From the NCBI RefSeq assembly GCF_003001935.1, contig NZ_PVNG01000005.1:186001-250000 (forward strand): a stretch of DNA of 64,000 nt. The letters are read 5' to 3'. The notes beneath the pieces were generated by a model that was not told the origin of the DNA, made no database searches, and was given only the letters and a program-made list of their open reading frames with translations. The stretch's first letter is position 1, and every line of letters starts with the position of its first letter. Below are positions 6,856-15,174 of this stretch, one piece after another. The position numbers and the translations under genes were made by a program. This DNA comes from Nonomuraea fuscirosea. Its GTDB lineage: Bacteria; Actinomycetota; Actinomycetes; Streptosporangiales; Streptosporangiaceae.

Positions 6856-9754
6856 GGGACGGGAGCTCGGCCAGCAGGACGCGCACGTCGTCCGCGTCGG
6901 GGAGGCGCTGGCGCTCCAGGATCTCCAGCGCCTCCGACAGGCAGGCCCGGCCCCTCGCGGCGCGGCCCAGCTCAATGAGCGCCCAGCCGAGCAGGGCGAG
7001 CACCCTGCCCCGCGCCCACACCTGAGCCACCTCCGACAGAATCGCCAGCGCCTCCTCAGCACGTTCGACAGCGCTGTCAGCCCGGCCCGTGCGGAGGTGG
7101 ATCTCGGCGATCCGGCGCAGCGCCAGCCCCACCCAGGTGTGCTGCTTGAGCCGGCGGAACTCCGCGAGACACTCCTCGAACCGGGCGAGCGCCTCATCCG
7201 GCCGGCCGGCCGCGCCGAGGGCCACGGCGAGCTGGTAGACGATCTGCGGATGGGGCCGGCCCGCACCCAGGTCGCGCGAGATGCCCACCGCCGTCTCCGC
7301 GACCCGCACCGCCTCCGCTCCTGAGCCGGCCTCGGCCAGCACGAGCGCCAGGTTGCCGAGCACGACGGCCTCTTCCGAGCGGTGGCCGAGCGAGCGCCAG
7401 ACCTCGATCGACTCGTTGTACATCGCGGCCGCCTCGTCGTACGCCCGCCGCTCGTGCGCGATCATGGCCAGCAGGTTGACCGCGTAGGCGTGGTGCAGGG
7501 CCAGCCCGCCGGCCCGGCCGGCCACGCGGACGGCCATGCCCTCCTCGACCGCCGCCTCGATCGCCCGGCGGGCGTGCAGGATCTCGCCGCGCTTGCGCCG
7601 GGCGTACACCTCGGCGGCCAGGTCGCCGCGGGCGGCCGCCGCCTCGATGATCCGGCCCACGACCTGCTCGTAGCCGCTCGTGTCGGACTCGAAGTCGAAG
7701 ACGTCGGTCATCATGTCGATCAGGGAGACGGCGTCGTACAGCGCCGATCCCGGCGTCTCGGCGACCTGGTTCACGCAGCAGAGCATGCCGTACTCCTCGG
7801 CCGTCCCCCATTCGAGGCCCGCCTCCAGGTCCGCGAACGCCGGGCCCGCGCCGGTCAGCCTGACCGTGTCGAGCAGGGGCGCGCCGGGGTACATCATGCC
7901 GAAGATCTCCGCCATGGCGGTGAGGAAGTGGCCGAGCATCCGGTCCAGCGCCACCCGCCGCGACTCCTCGTCCAGCCGGCAGCGGGCGAAGATCTTGAGC
8001 AGGTCGTGGTGGCGGTAGCGGCCGGGGGCGGGCGACTCCAGCAGGCTCACGTTCACCAGGGCCTCGCAGAGCTCCTCGGCCTCCGCCTCGTCCATGCCGA
8101 GCACGGCCGCCGCCATCGCCAGCGGCAGGTCGGGCCCGTTCGGCGCGGCCAGCAGCCGGAACGCGGACGCGTGCGCCTCGTCGAGCTGGTCATACCCGAG
8201 CGCGAACGTGGCCTCGACGGCCAGGTCGTCCACCCGCAGCTCGGCCAGCCGGCGGCGTTCGTCGGCCATCCGGTCGCGCATCCTGGCCAGGCTCCATCCC
8301 GGCCGCGCCGCGAGCCGCGCGGCCACGATCCTGATCGCCAGCGGCAGGTGCCCGCAGGCCCGCATCAGGTCGTACGCGGCCTCGCGCTCCGCCGCCACCC
8401 TGGACTCGCCGACCACCTTGACCAGCAGCTCCATCGCCTCGTCCGGGGGCATGACCTCCAGGTCGACGTGGTGGGCGCCGGCCAGGCCGGTCAGCCTGGC
8501 CCTGCTGGTCACCAGCACCGCGCAACCGGCCGCGCCGGGCAGCAGCGGGCGTACCTGGACCGTGCCGGCCGCGTTGTCCAGCACCACCAGCACCCGCCGC
8601 TCGGCCAGGATCGAACGGTAGAGCGCGGCCCGCTCGCCGGCGTCGTCGGGCAGCGACGCGGCGTCCACGCCGAGCGCGCGCAGGAACGCGCCCAGCACGG
8701 CCTCGGGCGCCAGCGGACGCGGCCCCGCGCCCTGGAGGTCCACGAAGAGCCGGCCGTCGGGATAGGCGTCGGCCAGCCGGTGCGCCACGTGCACGGCCAG
8801 CGCGGTCTTGCCCATGCCGCCCGCGCCCGCCACGGCCGCAATGACCAGCGCGGAGCCGTCGGCGGGGAGCAGGGTCCGCGTCACCTGCTCGATGTGCGCC
8901 CGCCTGCCGGTGAAGTCGGCGGTGTCGGCGGGCAGCTGGCGCGGCACCGGGGTCGAGACCGCCCGGTCCTCCTGCGGCCCGGCTCCGAGGCTCGGATCCG
9001 CGGTGATGATCCGCTGGTGCAGCCGGACCAGGTCGGCGGACGGGTCGAGGCCGAGCTCCCCGGCCAGCAGTTCGCGGGTGTCGGTGAACACCCCGATCGC
9101 CTCCGCCTGCCTGCCCGAGCGGTACAGGGCCAGCATCAGCAGGCCGGCCAGCCGTTCCCTGGTGGGATGCTCGGCGCAGAGCGGGGTCAGCTCGGCGACG
9201 GCCTCGGCGTGCCGGCCCTGCTCGACGTCCTCGCAAATCCTGCGCTCCAGCAGGGTGAGCCGGCGCTCGGCGAGGTGCGCCCGCTGTGCCTGCGCGTAGG
9301 CGCCCTCCAGGCCGCCCAGCGGCTCGCCCTGCCAGAGCGCCAGGGCCTCGCCGTACCTGCCCTCCTGCGCCAGCCGCTCCATCGCGGCCAGGTCGGACGT
9401 GCTGTCGGACGTGCCATCGGACGGGCCGGAGCCGAGGGCGTACCCGTGCCCGGCGGAGACGATCGCGCCGGCGCCGAGCGCGGCGCGCAGGCGGGAGACG
9501 TAGGTCCGCAGGGTGCTGAGGGCGGTACGGGGCCGCCGGTCGCCCCAGACGGCGTCGAGCAGCAGGTCATGGCCGACCACCCGGCCACGGGCCAGCAGCA
9601 GCGCCGCCAGGACCAGCCGTTGCTGGGGCGAGCCGAGGTCGATCTCGGCCCCGTTCCGGCGGGCGCGCACAGGGCCCAGCACCGACAGCCACAGCTCGGG
9701 TTCGCTCACCGGCAAAGGCAAGCAGGTGAGCCTGATGATCGGTATCGATTCCAC
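6845..9754 (-). CDS. AfsR/SARP-type regulator with BTAD, NB-ARC and TPR domains
   Basis: Large cytoplasmic transcription activator, 969 residues from GTG; a second GTG 45 bases downstream (VSEPELWLSVLGP) is an alternative start. Order: OmpR-like winged helix (~20-115; RTALSTLRTYVSRLRAALG), BTAD helical domain (~115-250), NB-ARC ATPase (~285-560) with P-loop AGAGGMGKTALAVH and LPLAIRIVAARL, then TPR repeats to the end. Such proteins switch on secondary-metabolite or morphological genes after nucleotide-dependent assembly. No biosynthetic cluster is visible next to it, so its targets are unknown. It is divergent from the GNAT gene. The 3' end runs into a 15-bp repeat array. Confidence 0.88.
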   Translation of the reverse strand: MESIPIIRLTCLPLPVSEPELWLSVLGPVRARRNGAEIDLGSPQQRLVLAALLLARGRVVGHDLLLDAVWGDRRPRTALSTLRTYVSRLRAALGAGAIVSAGHGYALGSGPSDGTSDSTSDLAAMERLAQEGRYGEALALWQGEPLGGLEGAYAQAQRAHLAERRLTLLERRICEDVEQGRHAEAVAELTPLCAEHPTRERLAGLLMLALYRSGRQAEAIGVFTDTRELLAGELGLDPSADLVRLHQRIITADPSLGAGPQEDRAVSTPVPRQLPADTADFTGRRAHIEQVTRTLLPADGSALVIAAVAGAGGMGKTALAVHVAHRLADAYPDGRLFVDLQGAGPRPLAPEAVLGAFLRALGVDAASLPDDAGERAALYRSILAERRVLVVLDNAAGTVQVRPLLPGAAGCAVLVTSRARLTGLAGAHHVDLEVMPPDEAMELLVKVVGESRVAAEREAAYDLMRACGHLPLAIRIVAARLAARPGWSLARMRDRMADERRRLAELRVDDLAVEATFALGYDQLDEAHASAFRLLAAPNGPDLPLAMAAAVLGMDEAEAEELCEALVNVSLLESPAPGRYRHHDLLKIFARCRLDEESRRVALDRMLGHFLTAMAEIFGMMYPGAPLLDTVRLTGAGPAFADLEAGLEWGTAEEYGMLCCVNQVAETPGSALYDAVSLIDMMTDVFDFESDTSGYEQVVGRIIEAAAARGDLAAEVYARRKRGEILHARRAIEAAVEEGMAVRVAGRAGGLALHHAYAVNLLAMIAHERRAYDEAAAMYNESIEVWRSLGHRSEEAVVLGNLALVLAEAGSGAEAVRVAETAVGISRDLGAGRPHPQIVYQLAVALGAAGRPDEALARFEECLAEFRRLKQHTWVGLALRRIAEIHLRTGRADSAVERAEEALAILSEVAQVWARGRVLALLGWALIELGRAARGRACLSEALEILERQRLPDADDVRVLLAELPSPGA

Positions 9755-9856
9755 CGAATCGTGACCTGCTCACTCGGGTATCCGCCTGCGGTGAAGGTGA
9801 CGTTCGTCCGGCTTCGGAGGATCCGGCCGGCCGCCGGGCGGGCGTCGCTCGTGCGG

Positions 9857-9862
9857 TAGGGT
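9857..9862 (+). promoter_or_regulatory. possible -10 box before leader peptide/GNAT
   Basis: TAGGGT fits TANNNT and lies 35 bases before the small ORF. No convincing -35 is seen, so confidence is low. Confidence 0.3.
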
Positions 9863-9897
9863 GCTCCGGCACGTGACCGCGTCGGCAAGGGAGGTTG

Positions 9898-9957
9898 ATG
9901 AATATGGCTCGCCGAGAGCTTCATCGGCATGCCCTTGACCGGGTCGCGCGAGTCTGA
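9898..9957 (+). CDS. possible 19-residue leader peptide
   Basis: A short frame directly after a very strong ribosome binding site (AAGGGAGG, 9887-9894). Two ATG codons are usable, at 9898 (spacing 3) and 9904 (spacing 9). The product is Arg/His-rich (MARRELHRHALDRVARV from the second ATG). It ends 56 bases before the GTG of the acetyltransferase gene. Position and ribosome binding site suggest a regulatory leader; no attenuator hairpin was identified. Confidence 0.4.
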   Translation: MNMARRELHRHALDRVARV

Positions 9958-10013
9958 GAAGCGGCTCGCCTGCCGCGTCCCGGTCGTCACTCGACAACGA
10001 CCAGGAGTGTCAC

Positions 10014-10508
10014 GTGTCCACATATTTCCTGACCGGTGCAGATCTGACCACCGACCGCCTCGTGCTGCGTCCGTGGCCCGCCGATGACCTCACCGCCGTC
10101 CTCGACGGCAGCCGCTCCGCCGGCTGGGCGGACGACTTCCCCGCCGAGGGCGACCGCGTGATCGCGGGCGTCATCGACGGGCAGCCGGACCTGCTCGGCG
10201 CCTACGGCCACCGCCAGATCGTCGAGCGCGAGAGCGGGCTGGTGGTCGGCTCCATCGGCCTGTTCTGGCCGCCGAGCGACGGTGTCGTGGAGCTCGGGTA
10301 CGGGGTCGTGCCCTCGCGGCGCGGCCTCGGCTACGCGCCGGAGGCCACCCGGGCGCTGGTCGAGTTCGCCCTGACCGCACCGGAGGTCTCCGTCGTCCGG
10401 GCCACGGTCGAACCGGCCAACCCCGCCTCGGTCCGCGTACTGGAGAAGGCCGGCCTCCGTCGCACCGGCGGTGACGCGGCGACCGCCGAGTACCGCAGCG
10501 TCCGGTAA
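10014..10508 (+). CDS. GNAT family N-acetyltransferase
   Basis: Acetyl-CoA-dependent N-acetyltransferase of 164 residues, RimJ/RimL-like. It opens with TTDRLVLRPWPADDL, has GLVVGSIGLFWPP and the acetyl-CoA-binding stretch VVPSRRGLGYAPEATRALVEFA (about residues 100-121), and ends with the NPASVRVLEKAGLRR motif common to this subfamily. GTG start behind AGGAG (10003-10007). It is a single gene between a leader-like ORF and a strong terminator. The substrate (ribosomal protein, metabolite or antibiotic) cannot be read from the sequence. Confidence 0.88.
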   Translation: MSTYFLTGADLTTDRLVLRPWPADDLTAVLDGSRSAGWADDFPAEGDRVIAGVIDGQPDLLGAYGHRQIVERESGLVVGSIGLFWPPSDGVVELGYGVVPSRRGLGYAPEATRALVEFALTAPEVSVVRATVEPANPASVRVLEKAGLRRTGGDAATAEYRSVR

Positions 10509-10561
10509 CACCACCTCGCCGGCCGGCGGCGCCCTGCCCGGTCGCGGCGCCTCGCTGTGGA

Positions 10562-10594
10562 GGCGGCTCTCCTCCCCCTCGGAGGAGAGCCGCC
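10562..10594 (+). terminator. strong hairpin terminator after GNAT gene
   Basis: Perfect 14-base arms (10562-10575 and 10581-10594; GGCGGCTCTCCTCC and its complement) with a 5-base loop. There is no U-tract, as is common in high-GC actinobacteria. The rest of 10509-10802 holds no gene. Confidence 0.8.
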
Positions 10595-10802
10595 ATCCAT
10601 CCTTCAGGGAACGGCGCGCCCCGTGCCGATCACCTGGTGGGAGACCGTATCCGGCGGTGGTATGCCGGGGGTATGCGTGCGGGCGGCCCGGCCGCCAGGA
10701 CCCCCACGTCCTGAAAGGGACGGCAAAGATGCGCAACGGGGCGACAAGCGATGACTAACCGCTTGTAATGTGGCGACTACACACATCCGTCGGGGGCAGA
10801 GC

Positions 10803-12632
10803 ATGGGCCGGATGATGTGGGAGGACTCGCCGTACCCCATGCTGACGATCGACGCCACGGGCGTCGTCGCGCAGGCGAACGAGGCTGCCCGGCTGCTGCT
10901 CGCCGGCACGGCCGACGGCGACCGGTCTCCGCGGACCGCACCCGGCTGGCTCACCCGCGCCCACGACGGGCACGGCGCGGTCGAGGGCGAGATCGGCGGA
11001 CGCACCTTCCAGGCCCACCCCGTCCACTCCGGCGGCGGCCGGATCGTCTGGTGGCTCGTGGACGTCACCGAGCAGCGAGTGGAGGCCGCGGCGCGACAGG
11101 CCGAGCACGAACGGGCCGTGTCCGCCACGGAGACCGGGACGCGGCGGGGTGAGCGGGAGTGGGCCGCGTGCATGGTGGAGGCCGCCAACGAGCTGCTGCC
11201 GTCGCTGAACCTCGATCGCTGCCTGGACTCCGTCGCCCGGCTGGCCGTCCGGTACCTGGCCGACGTCGCGTTGGTCGTGCTGCCGGTGTCCGGTCGTAAA
11301 CAGCTGCTCACCTGGTACGAGCCGGATCGCGGCGTGCTGCGCGAAAGCGTGAGCGTCGATCCGCGGACGATGCCGGGGCTCGCCGAGGCCCTGCAGTCCC
11401 TTCCGCCGGCGTCCGTGCACTGGATCGACCCGGCCGAGCTGCCCGCGTGGCTGCTCCCCCACCGGCCCGATGAACACCAGCCCGATGAACACCAGCCCGA
11501 TGAACACCAGCCCGATGAACGCCGGCCTGACGAACGCCGGCCTGACGAACACCGGCCCGATGGAGTGACGTCCGTGGCGGTGACCACGCTGCCCGGGCAC
11601 GGGCTGCCCGTGGGCGCGCTCGTGCTGCTGCGCCACGGACGCCCGGCCGCGTTCGAGGCCGGGGAGCAGGTGTTCCTGCGGCTGTTCACCGCGCTGGCCG
11701 GGTCGGCGATCTCGGCCGCCCGCCTCTACACCGAGCAGGTGACCATCACCGAGGTCCTCATGGCCGAGCTGCTGCCACCGCCGACACCCCGGCTACAGGG
11801 GGTGGAGCTGGCGGCGCTCTACCGGCCCGCGGGGCCGGCCGAGCGGGTCGGGGGCGACTTCTACGACGTGCACGCCGTCGCCGGCACGGGCGGCGAGTCG
11901 CTGGTGGTGCTCGGGGACGTGGCCGGGAAGGGGCTGGAGGCCGCCGTGCTCACCGGTCGCATCCGTAACACCCTGCGCGCGCTGCTGCCCCTGGCCGACG
12001 ATCACCGGTGCGTGCTGGAGCGGCTGAACAGCGTGCTGGTCAACGATGGCGATCCGACCCGTTACGTCACTCTCGTCCTGGTCTCGTTCGAGCGACACGG
12101 CCGGCGCGTCTCGCTGCGGGTGACCAGCGCCGGCCATCCGCCACCGCTGATCATCAGGAACGACGGCCGCGTCGAGACGGTGCCCGCCGAGGGCACGCTG
12201 ATCGGCGCGATCGAGGAGGTCTCCAGCGTCACCACGCCCGTCGTGCTGGAGCCGGGAGAGACGTGCCTGCTCTACAGCGACGGCATCATCGAGGCCAGGG
12301 GCGGCCCGCTCGGCCAGGAGTTCTTCGGCGAGGAACGGTTGTGCGAGCAGTTGCTCATGTGCGCGGGCATGCCGCCGGAGGCGCTGGCGGAACGGGTCCA
12401 GATGCTGGCCTCCCAGTGGGTCCGCGGGGGCGAGCACGACGACATGGCCGTCGTCGCCATCACCGCCCCACGCGACTCCCCGCCGAACGGGCCGGCCCAG
12501 GACACATCAGCGCAGGGGGCGTCCTCGCAGGGCACGCCCGCTCATGGGGTGCCTGCTCAGGGGGTGCCTGCTCAGGGGACACCCACGCAGGGGACACCCG
12601 CGCAGGGCACGCCGACGGGAGGAACGCGGTGA
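10803..12632 (+). CDS. PAS-GAF-PP2C (SpoIIE-type) serine phosphatase
   Basis: Signal-responsive phosphatase of 609 residues from ATG 10803; a GTG 33 bases upstream lacks a ribosome binding site. Domains: PAS-like (~5-95; PMLTIDATGVVAQANEA), GAF-like (~125-310), and SpoIIE/RsbU-type PP2C (~335-555) with GPAERVGGDFYDVH, VVLGDVAGKGLEAAV, TSAGHPPPLI and GGEHDDMAVVAI, which carry the metal-binding Asp residues. Such enzymes usually dephosphorylate an anti-sigma-factor antagonist. The GAF region is interrupted by seven PDEHQ-like repeats (residues ~220-254), and the C-terminus (~565-609) is an AQGTP-type repeat. It overlaps the cobalamin-binding gene by GTGA, so the two are co-translated and probably act together. 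No partner anti-sigma factor is nearby. Confidence 0.9.
   Translation: MGRMMWEDSPYPMLTIDATGVVAQANEAARLLLAGTADGDRSPRTAPGWLTRAHDGHGAVEGEIGGRTFQAHPVHSGGGRIVWWLVDVTEQRVEAAARQAEHERAVSATETGTRRGEREWAACMVEAANELLPSLNLDRCLDSVARLAVRYLADVALVVLPVSGRKQLLTWYEPDRGVLRESVSVDPRTMPGLAEALQSLPPASVHWIDPAELPAWLLPHRPDEHQPDEHQPDEHQPDERRPDERRPDEHRPDGVTSVAVTTLPGHGLPVGALVLLRHGRPAAFEAGEQVFLRLFTALAGSAISAARLYTEQVTITEVLMAELLPPPTPRLQGVELAALYRPAGPAERVGGDFYDVHAVAGTGGESLVVLGDVAGKGLEAAVLTGRIRNTLRALLPLADDHRCVLERLNSVLVNDGDPTRYVTLVLVSFERHGRRVSLRVTSAGHPPPLIIRNDGRVETVPAEGTLIGAIEEVSSVTTPVVLEPGETCLLYSDGIIEARGGPLGQEFFGEERLCEQLLMCAGMPPEALAERVQMLASQWVRGGEHDDMAVVAITAPRDSPPNGPAQDTSAQGASSQGTPAHGVPAQGVPAQGTPTQGTPAQGTPTGGTR
11460..11564 (+). 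repeat. seven in-frame 15-bp repeats inside the PP2C gene
   Basis: Units such as CACCAGCCCGATGAA from 11460, nearly identical in the middle copies. They encode PDEHQ/PDERR pentapeptides inside the GAF-like region. Confidence 0.9.
12495..12629 (+). repeat. nine 15-bp repeats at the 3' end of the PP2C gene
   Basis: Units every 15 bases from 12495 (for example GCTCAGGGGGTGCCT), encoding an AQGTP-like tail. The array ends at the start codon of the next gene and contributes its ribosome binding site (GGGAGGAA). Confidence 0.85.
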
Positions 12633-13879
12633 GGCACGACATCGAGGAGCGCGCCGAGGCGTTGTGGGCGGCGGCGACGGCCGGCGACGAGTACGCCGCC
12701 ACCGGCGTGGCGATGGCCGCCCTCGACGCCGGCGTCCCCATGGAGACGTTGCTGCTGGACATCGTCGCGGCGGTGCAGTCGCGCGTCGGCCAGGAGTGGG
12801 CGGCCAACCGGATCACGGTGGCCCAGGAGCACACCACGACCGCCGTCAACGAACGCGTGCTCACCGCCCTCGCCGACCGCACCACGGAACGCATCGCCGG
12901 CCAGAGCGCCGACCGGACCGCCGGCCACACTCCTGGTCGTGGCGTCGAACGCGCCGGCGCCCGTGCCAACGGCCGTGACGCCGAACGGGGTGCCGAGCGT
13001 GACGCCGAGCGGGGTGCCGAGCGGGGTGCCGAACGAGGTGGCGCGGCGGGGCTGGGGCGGGTGGCGGTGGCGTGCATCGACGGTGAGTGGCACGCCTTCC
13101 CCGCCCGGCTGCTGACCGAGGTGCTACGGGCGCGGGGATGGGACGTGGACTACCTGGGCTCGCAGGTGTCCACGCCGCAGCTGGTCGCGCACCTGCACCG
13201 GACGAACCCCGACGCGGTGGCCCTGTCCAGTTCGCTGGCCGTCCGGCTGCCCGCCGCGCACACGGCGATCACCGCCTCCCGGGCGGCGGGCATGCCGGTG
13301 CTGGCCGGGGGACCCGCGTTCGGGGTGGACGGCCGCTACGCCCGCCTGCTCGGGGCCGACGCCTGGGCGCCCGACGCGCGGGCCGCGGCCGACCTCCTGG
13401 CCGCCGGGCCGCTGCCCCGCCGTTCCGCTCATGCCCAGGACGACCTGCCGAGCCTGGACGGCCGCGAGTACCGCCACGTGACCCGATCCGCCGCCGACCT
13501 CGTACGGGCCGTGCTGGACGACCTGACCCAGCGGCTTCCGGAAACCGCGTCCCGGAACGAGCGGCAGACCGAACAGCGGGCCCCGCAGCCGGCGGAGCAG
13601 CGGGACGGGCGGTGGTTCGAGCAGACGGCCGAGGAGGTCGCTCACACCGTCGACTTCCTGCGGGCCGCCCTGTACGTCGAGGACCCCGAGATCCTCTCGT
13701 CCTTCGTGCGCTGGATGGCCGACACGCACGAGGCACGTGGCGTCCCCCCGCACCTGCTGCGGTCGATCCTGGGGTCGCTGGCCGCCCGCCTCGCCGGTTT
13801 CCCGCACGCCCTCGACGCCCTCTCCCGAGCCGAAGCCGCCCTGCGTCTCCCCCACCACACCGAGCCGCCCGGCGCATGA
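12629..13879 (+). CDS. cobalamin (B12)-binding sensor-like protein
   Basis: A 416-residue protein starting at a GTG that overlaps the phosphatase stop. Residues ~1-85 match the helical cap of B12-binding modules (QEWAANRITVAQEHTTTAVNE). Residues ~143-265 form the Rossmann-like B12 domain, with DGEWHAFPARLLTEVLRARG placing His155 as the likely cobalt ligand, then YLGSQVSTPQLV and LAGGPAFG. This arrangement resembles the CarH/LitR photoreceptor module more than a B12 enzyme. The cap-to-core linker (~86-140) is an Ala-Glu-Arg-Gly repeat of unusual length. A helical C-terminal part (~335-410) has no clear match. There is no DNA-binding domain, so output probably goes through the co-translated PP2C phosphatase. 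Light or cobalamin sensing is inference. Confidence 0.8.
   Translation: MRHDIEERAEALWAAATAGDEYAATGVAMAALDAGVPMETLLLDIVAAVQSRVGQEWAANRITVAQEHTTTAVNERVLTALADRTTERIAGQSADRTAGHTPGRGVERAGARANGRDAERGAERDAERGAERGAERGGAAGLGRVAVACIDGEWHAFPARLLTEVLRARGWDVDYLGSQVSTPQLVAHLHRTNPDAVALSSSLAVRLPAAHTAITASRAAGMPVLAGGPAFGVDGRYARLLGADAWAPDARAAADLLAAGPLPRRSAHAQDDLPSLDGREYRHVTRSAADLVRAVLDDLTQRLPETASRNERQTEQRAPQPAEQRDGRWFEQTAEEVAHTVDFLRAALYVEDPEILSSFVRWMADTHEARGVPPHLLRSILGSLAARLAGFPHALDALSRAEAALRLPHHTEPPGA
12977..13036 (+). repeat. five in-frame 12-bp repeats in the B12 protein linker
   Basis: Units alternate GACGCCGAGCGG and GGTGCCGAGCGG from 12977 and encode DAER/GAER blocks between the two B12-binding subdomains. 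Confidence 0.85.
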
Positions 13880-13899
13880 CCGGGCTCGACGGGCGCGGC

Positions 13900-15174
13900 T
13901 CAGGCGACCTCGACGGCGGGTCGCGGCCGCGGGAACAGGTCGTCGAAGACCGCCGCCCGGTCGAAGCGCATCGCGCGGGCACGGGCGCGCCGTTCGAGGT
14001 CGCCCCGCTCGGCCGGGGACATGTCGAGGACCACCCGGTCGAGGGCCGCGGCCAGGCCGGTGACGTCCTCGGGCGCGACGATGACGGCGGTGTCGCCGAC
14101 CGCCTCCAGGGTTCCGCCCGTCATGGTGGTGATGATCGGCCCGCCACCGGCCAGCATCTTCTCGGCGAGCGCGATCCCGAACGTCTCGACGAACTCGGGC
14201 ACGGGCTTGGTCGGCAGGACGTAGGCCGCGCAGCCGCGCATGAGCAGCGCCTTCTCCTGGTCGTCGACGTCGGTCATGAAGACCACCCGCTCGTCGCCCG
14301 CGGCCAGCGCGCGTACCTGCTCCAGAGCGGGCCCGGTGCCGGCGACGACGAGTTTGACCCGCGACCGGCAGCGCGCCCTGCCGAAGGCGGCGATCAGGTC
14401 GTGGACGCCCTTGGCCCGGGTCACCCGGGACAGGAAGAGCACGTATCCGTCACGCGAGAGGCCGCGTCGTTCGAGCGCGGCGTCCATCCGCGCGGGGTCC
14501 AGGCCGAGGAAGGCGGAGGAGTCGATCGGCGGGTAGCTGACGCTGACGCGGCGCCGGCACTGCTCGGCGAACGTGGTGCCGCACCGGGCGTCCACCTGCT
14601 CGGCGGAGGCGATGATCTCCTGCCGGGTGTACTCGGAGACGGCGACGACCTCGTCGTTGGCCAGGAACGTGGTGAACAGCACGGTCGCCGCCCCGAACCG
14701 GCCCTCCCGCAGGCACGACCGGATCACGTTCGTCACGTCGGAGCCGACCGCCTTGGCCACGGTCCGCACGTCGGGCGCGAACCCGGCCGCGCGGGCCGCC
14801 GCCACCGCGTCCACGACCACCGCGGTGTGCGGCGCGAGGTACATGGACAGGCAGACCGTGGGCACCGGCTCGGCGAGCAGTTCGACGAGCCGCCCGGTGA
14901 GCCCGGCCTGGTGGCGTCCGTCCGGGACCCGGTAGTCGCCGACCGCGTCCGGCCGCTCCACGGTGATCCCGGCGCTGTACGGCAGCAGCCGGTCCAGCGG
15001 CTTGAGCGGTAACCCGGCCGCCTGGAGTGTGGGGATCGGCCAGGTCAGCAGGCGTACGTCGGTGAACCCGCGGGTGAGGGCCACCTCGGCGAGATTGCGC
15101 GCCTCGCCGGAGTGGCCGCAGATGACCGGATCGGCCCTGACCACGATGACGAGACGACGAGGGGGGTGGGTCAT
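13900..15174 (-). CDS. GT4-type glycosyltransferase
   Basis: GT-B fold retaining glycosyltransferase, 424 residues from an ATG that overlaps the stop of the upstream GH92 gene (ATGA). The N-terminal half begins RRLVIVVRADPVICGHSGEA. The C-terminal nucleotide-sugar half contains DGYVLFLSRVTRAKGVHDLI, KLVVAGTGPALEQV and the E-x7-E motif in PEFVETFGIALAEKML. No signal peptide or membrane segment is seen, so it is cytosolic. Coupling to a mannosidase gene suggests work on the same glycan, perhaps a mannose-containing one; donor and acceptor are unknown. Confidence 0.87.
   Translation of the reverse strand: MTHPPRRLVIVVRADPVICGHSGEARNLAEVALTRGFTDVRLLTWPIPTLQAAGLPLKPLDRLLPYSAGITVERPDAVGDYRVPDGRHQAGLTGRLVELLAEPVPTVCLSMYLAPHTAVVVDAVAAARAAGFAPDVRTVAKAVGSDVTNVIRSCLREGRFGAATVLFTTFLANDEVVAVSEYTRQEIIASAEQVDARCGTTFAEQCRRRVSVSYPPIDSSAFLGLDPARMDAALERRGLSRDGYVLFLSRVTRAKGVHDLIAAFGRARCRSRVKLVVAGTGPALEQVRALAAGDERVVFMTDVDDQEKALLMRGCAAYVLPTKPVPEFVETFGIALAEKMLAGGGPIITTMTGGTLEAVGDTAVIVAPEDVTGLAAALDRVVLDMSPAERGDLERRARARAMRFDRAAVFDDLFPRPRPAVEVA

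Noticed and set aside
6845..9754. AfsR/SARP regulator taken as sign of a biosynthetic gene cluster
   Set aside because: No synthase, NRPS, terpene or RiPP genes lie anywhere in the window.
7382..9859. Long plus-strand frame opposite the AfsR-like gene
   Set aside because: Shadow frame; AfsR domains are complete on the minus strand.
11460..11564. Regular repeats considered as a CRISPR array
   Set aside because: Tandem 15-bp units without spacers, inside a coding frame; the same reasoning applies to the other arrays.
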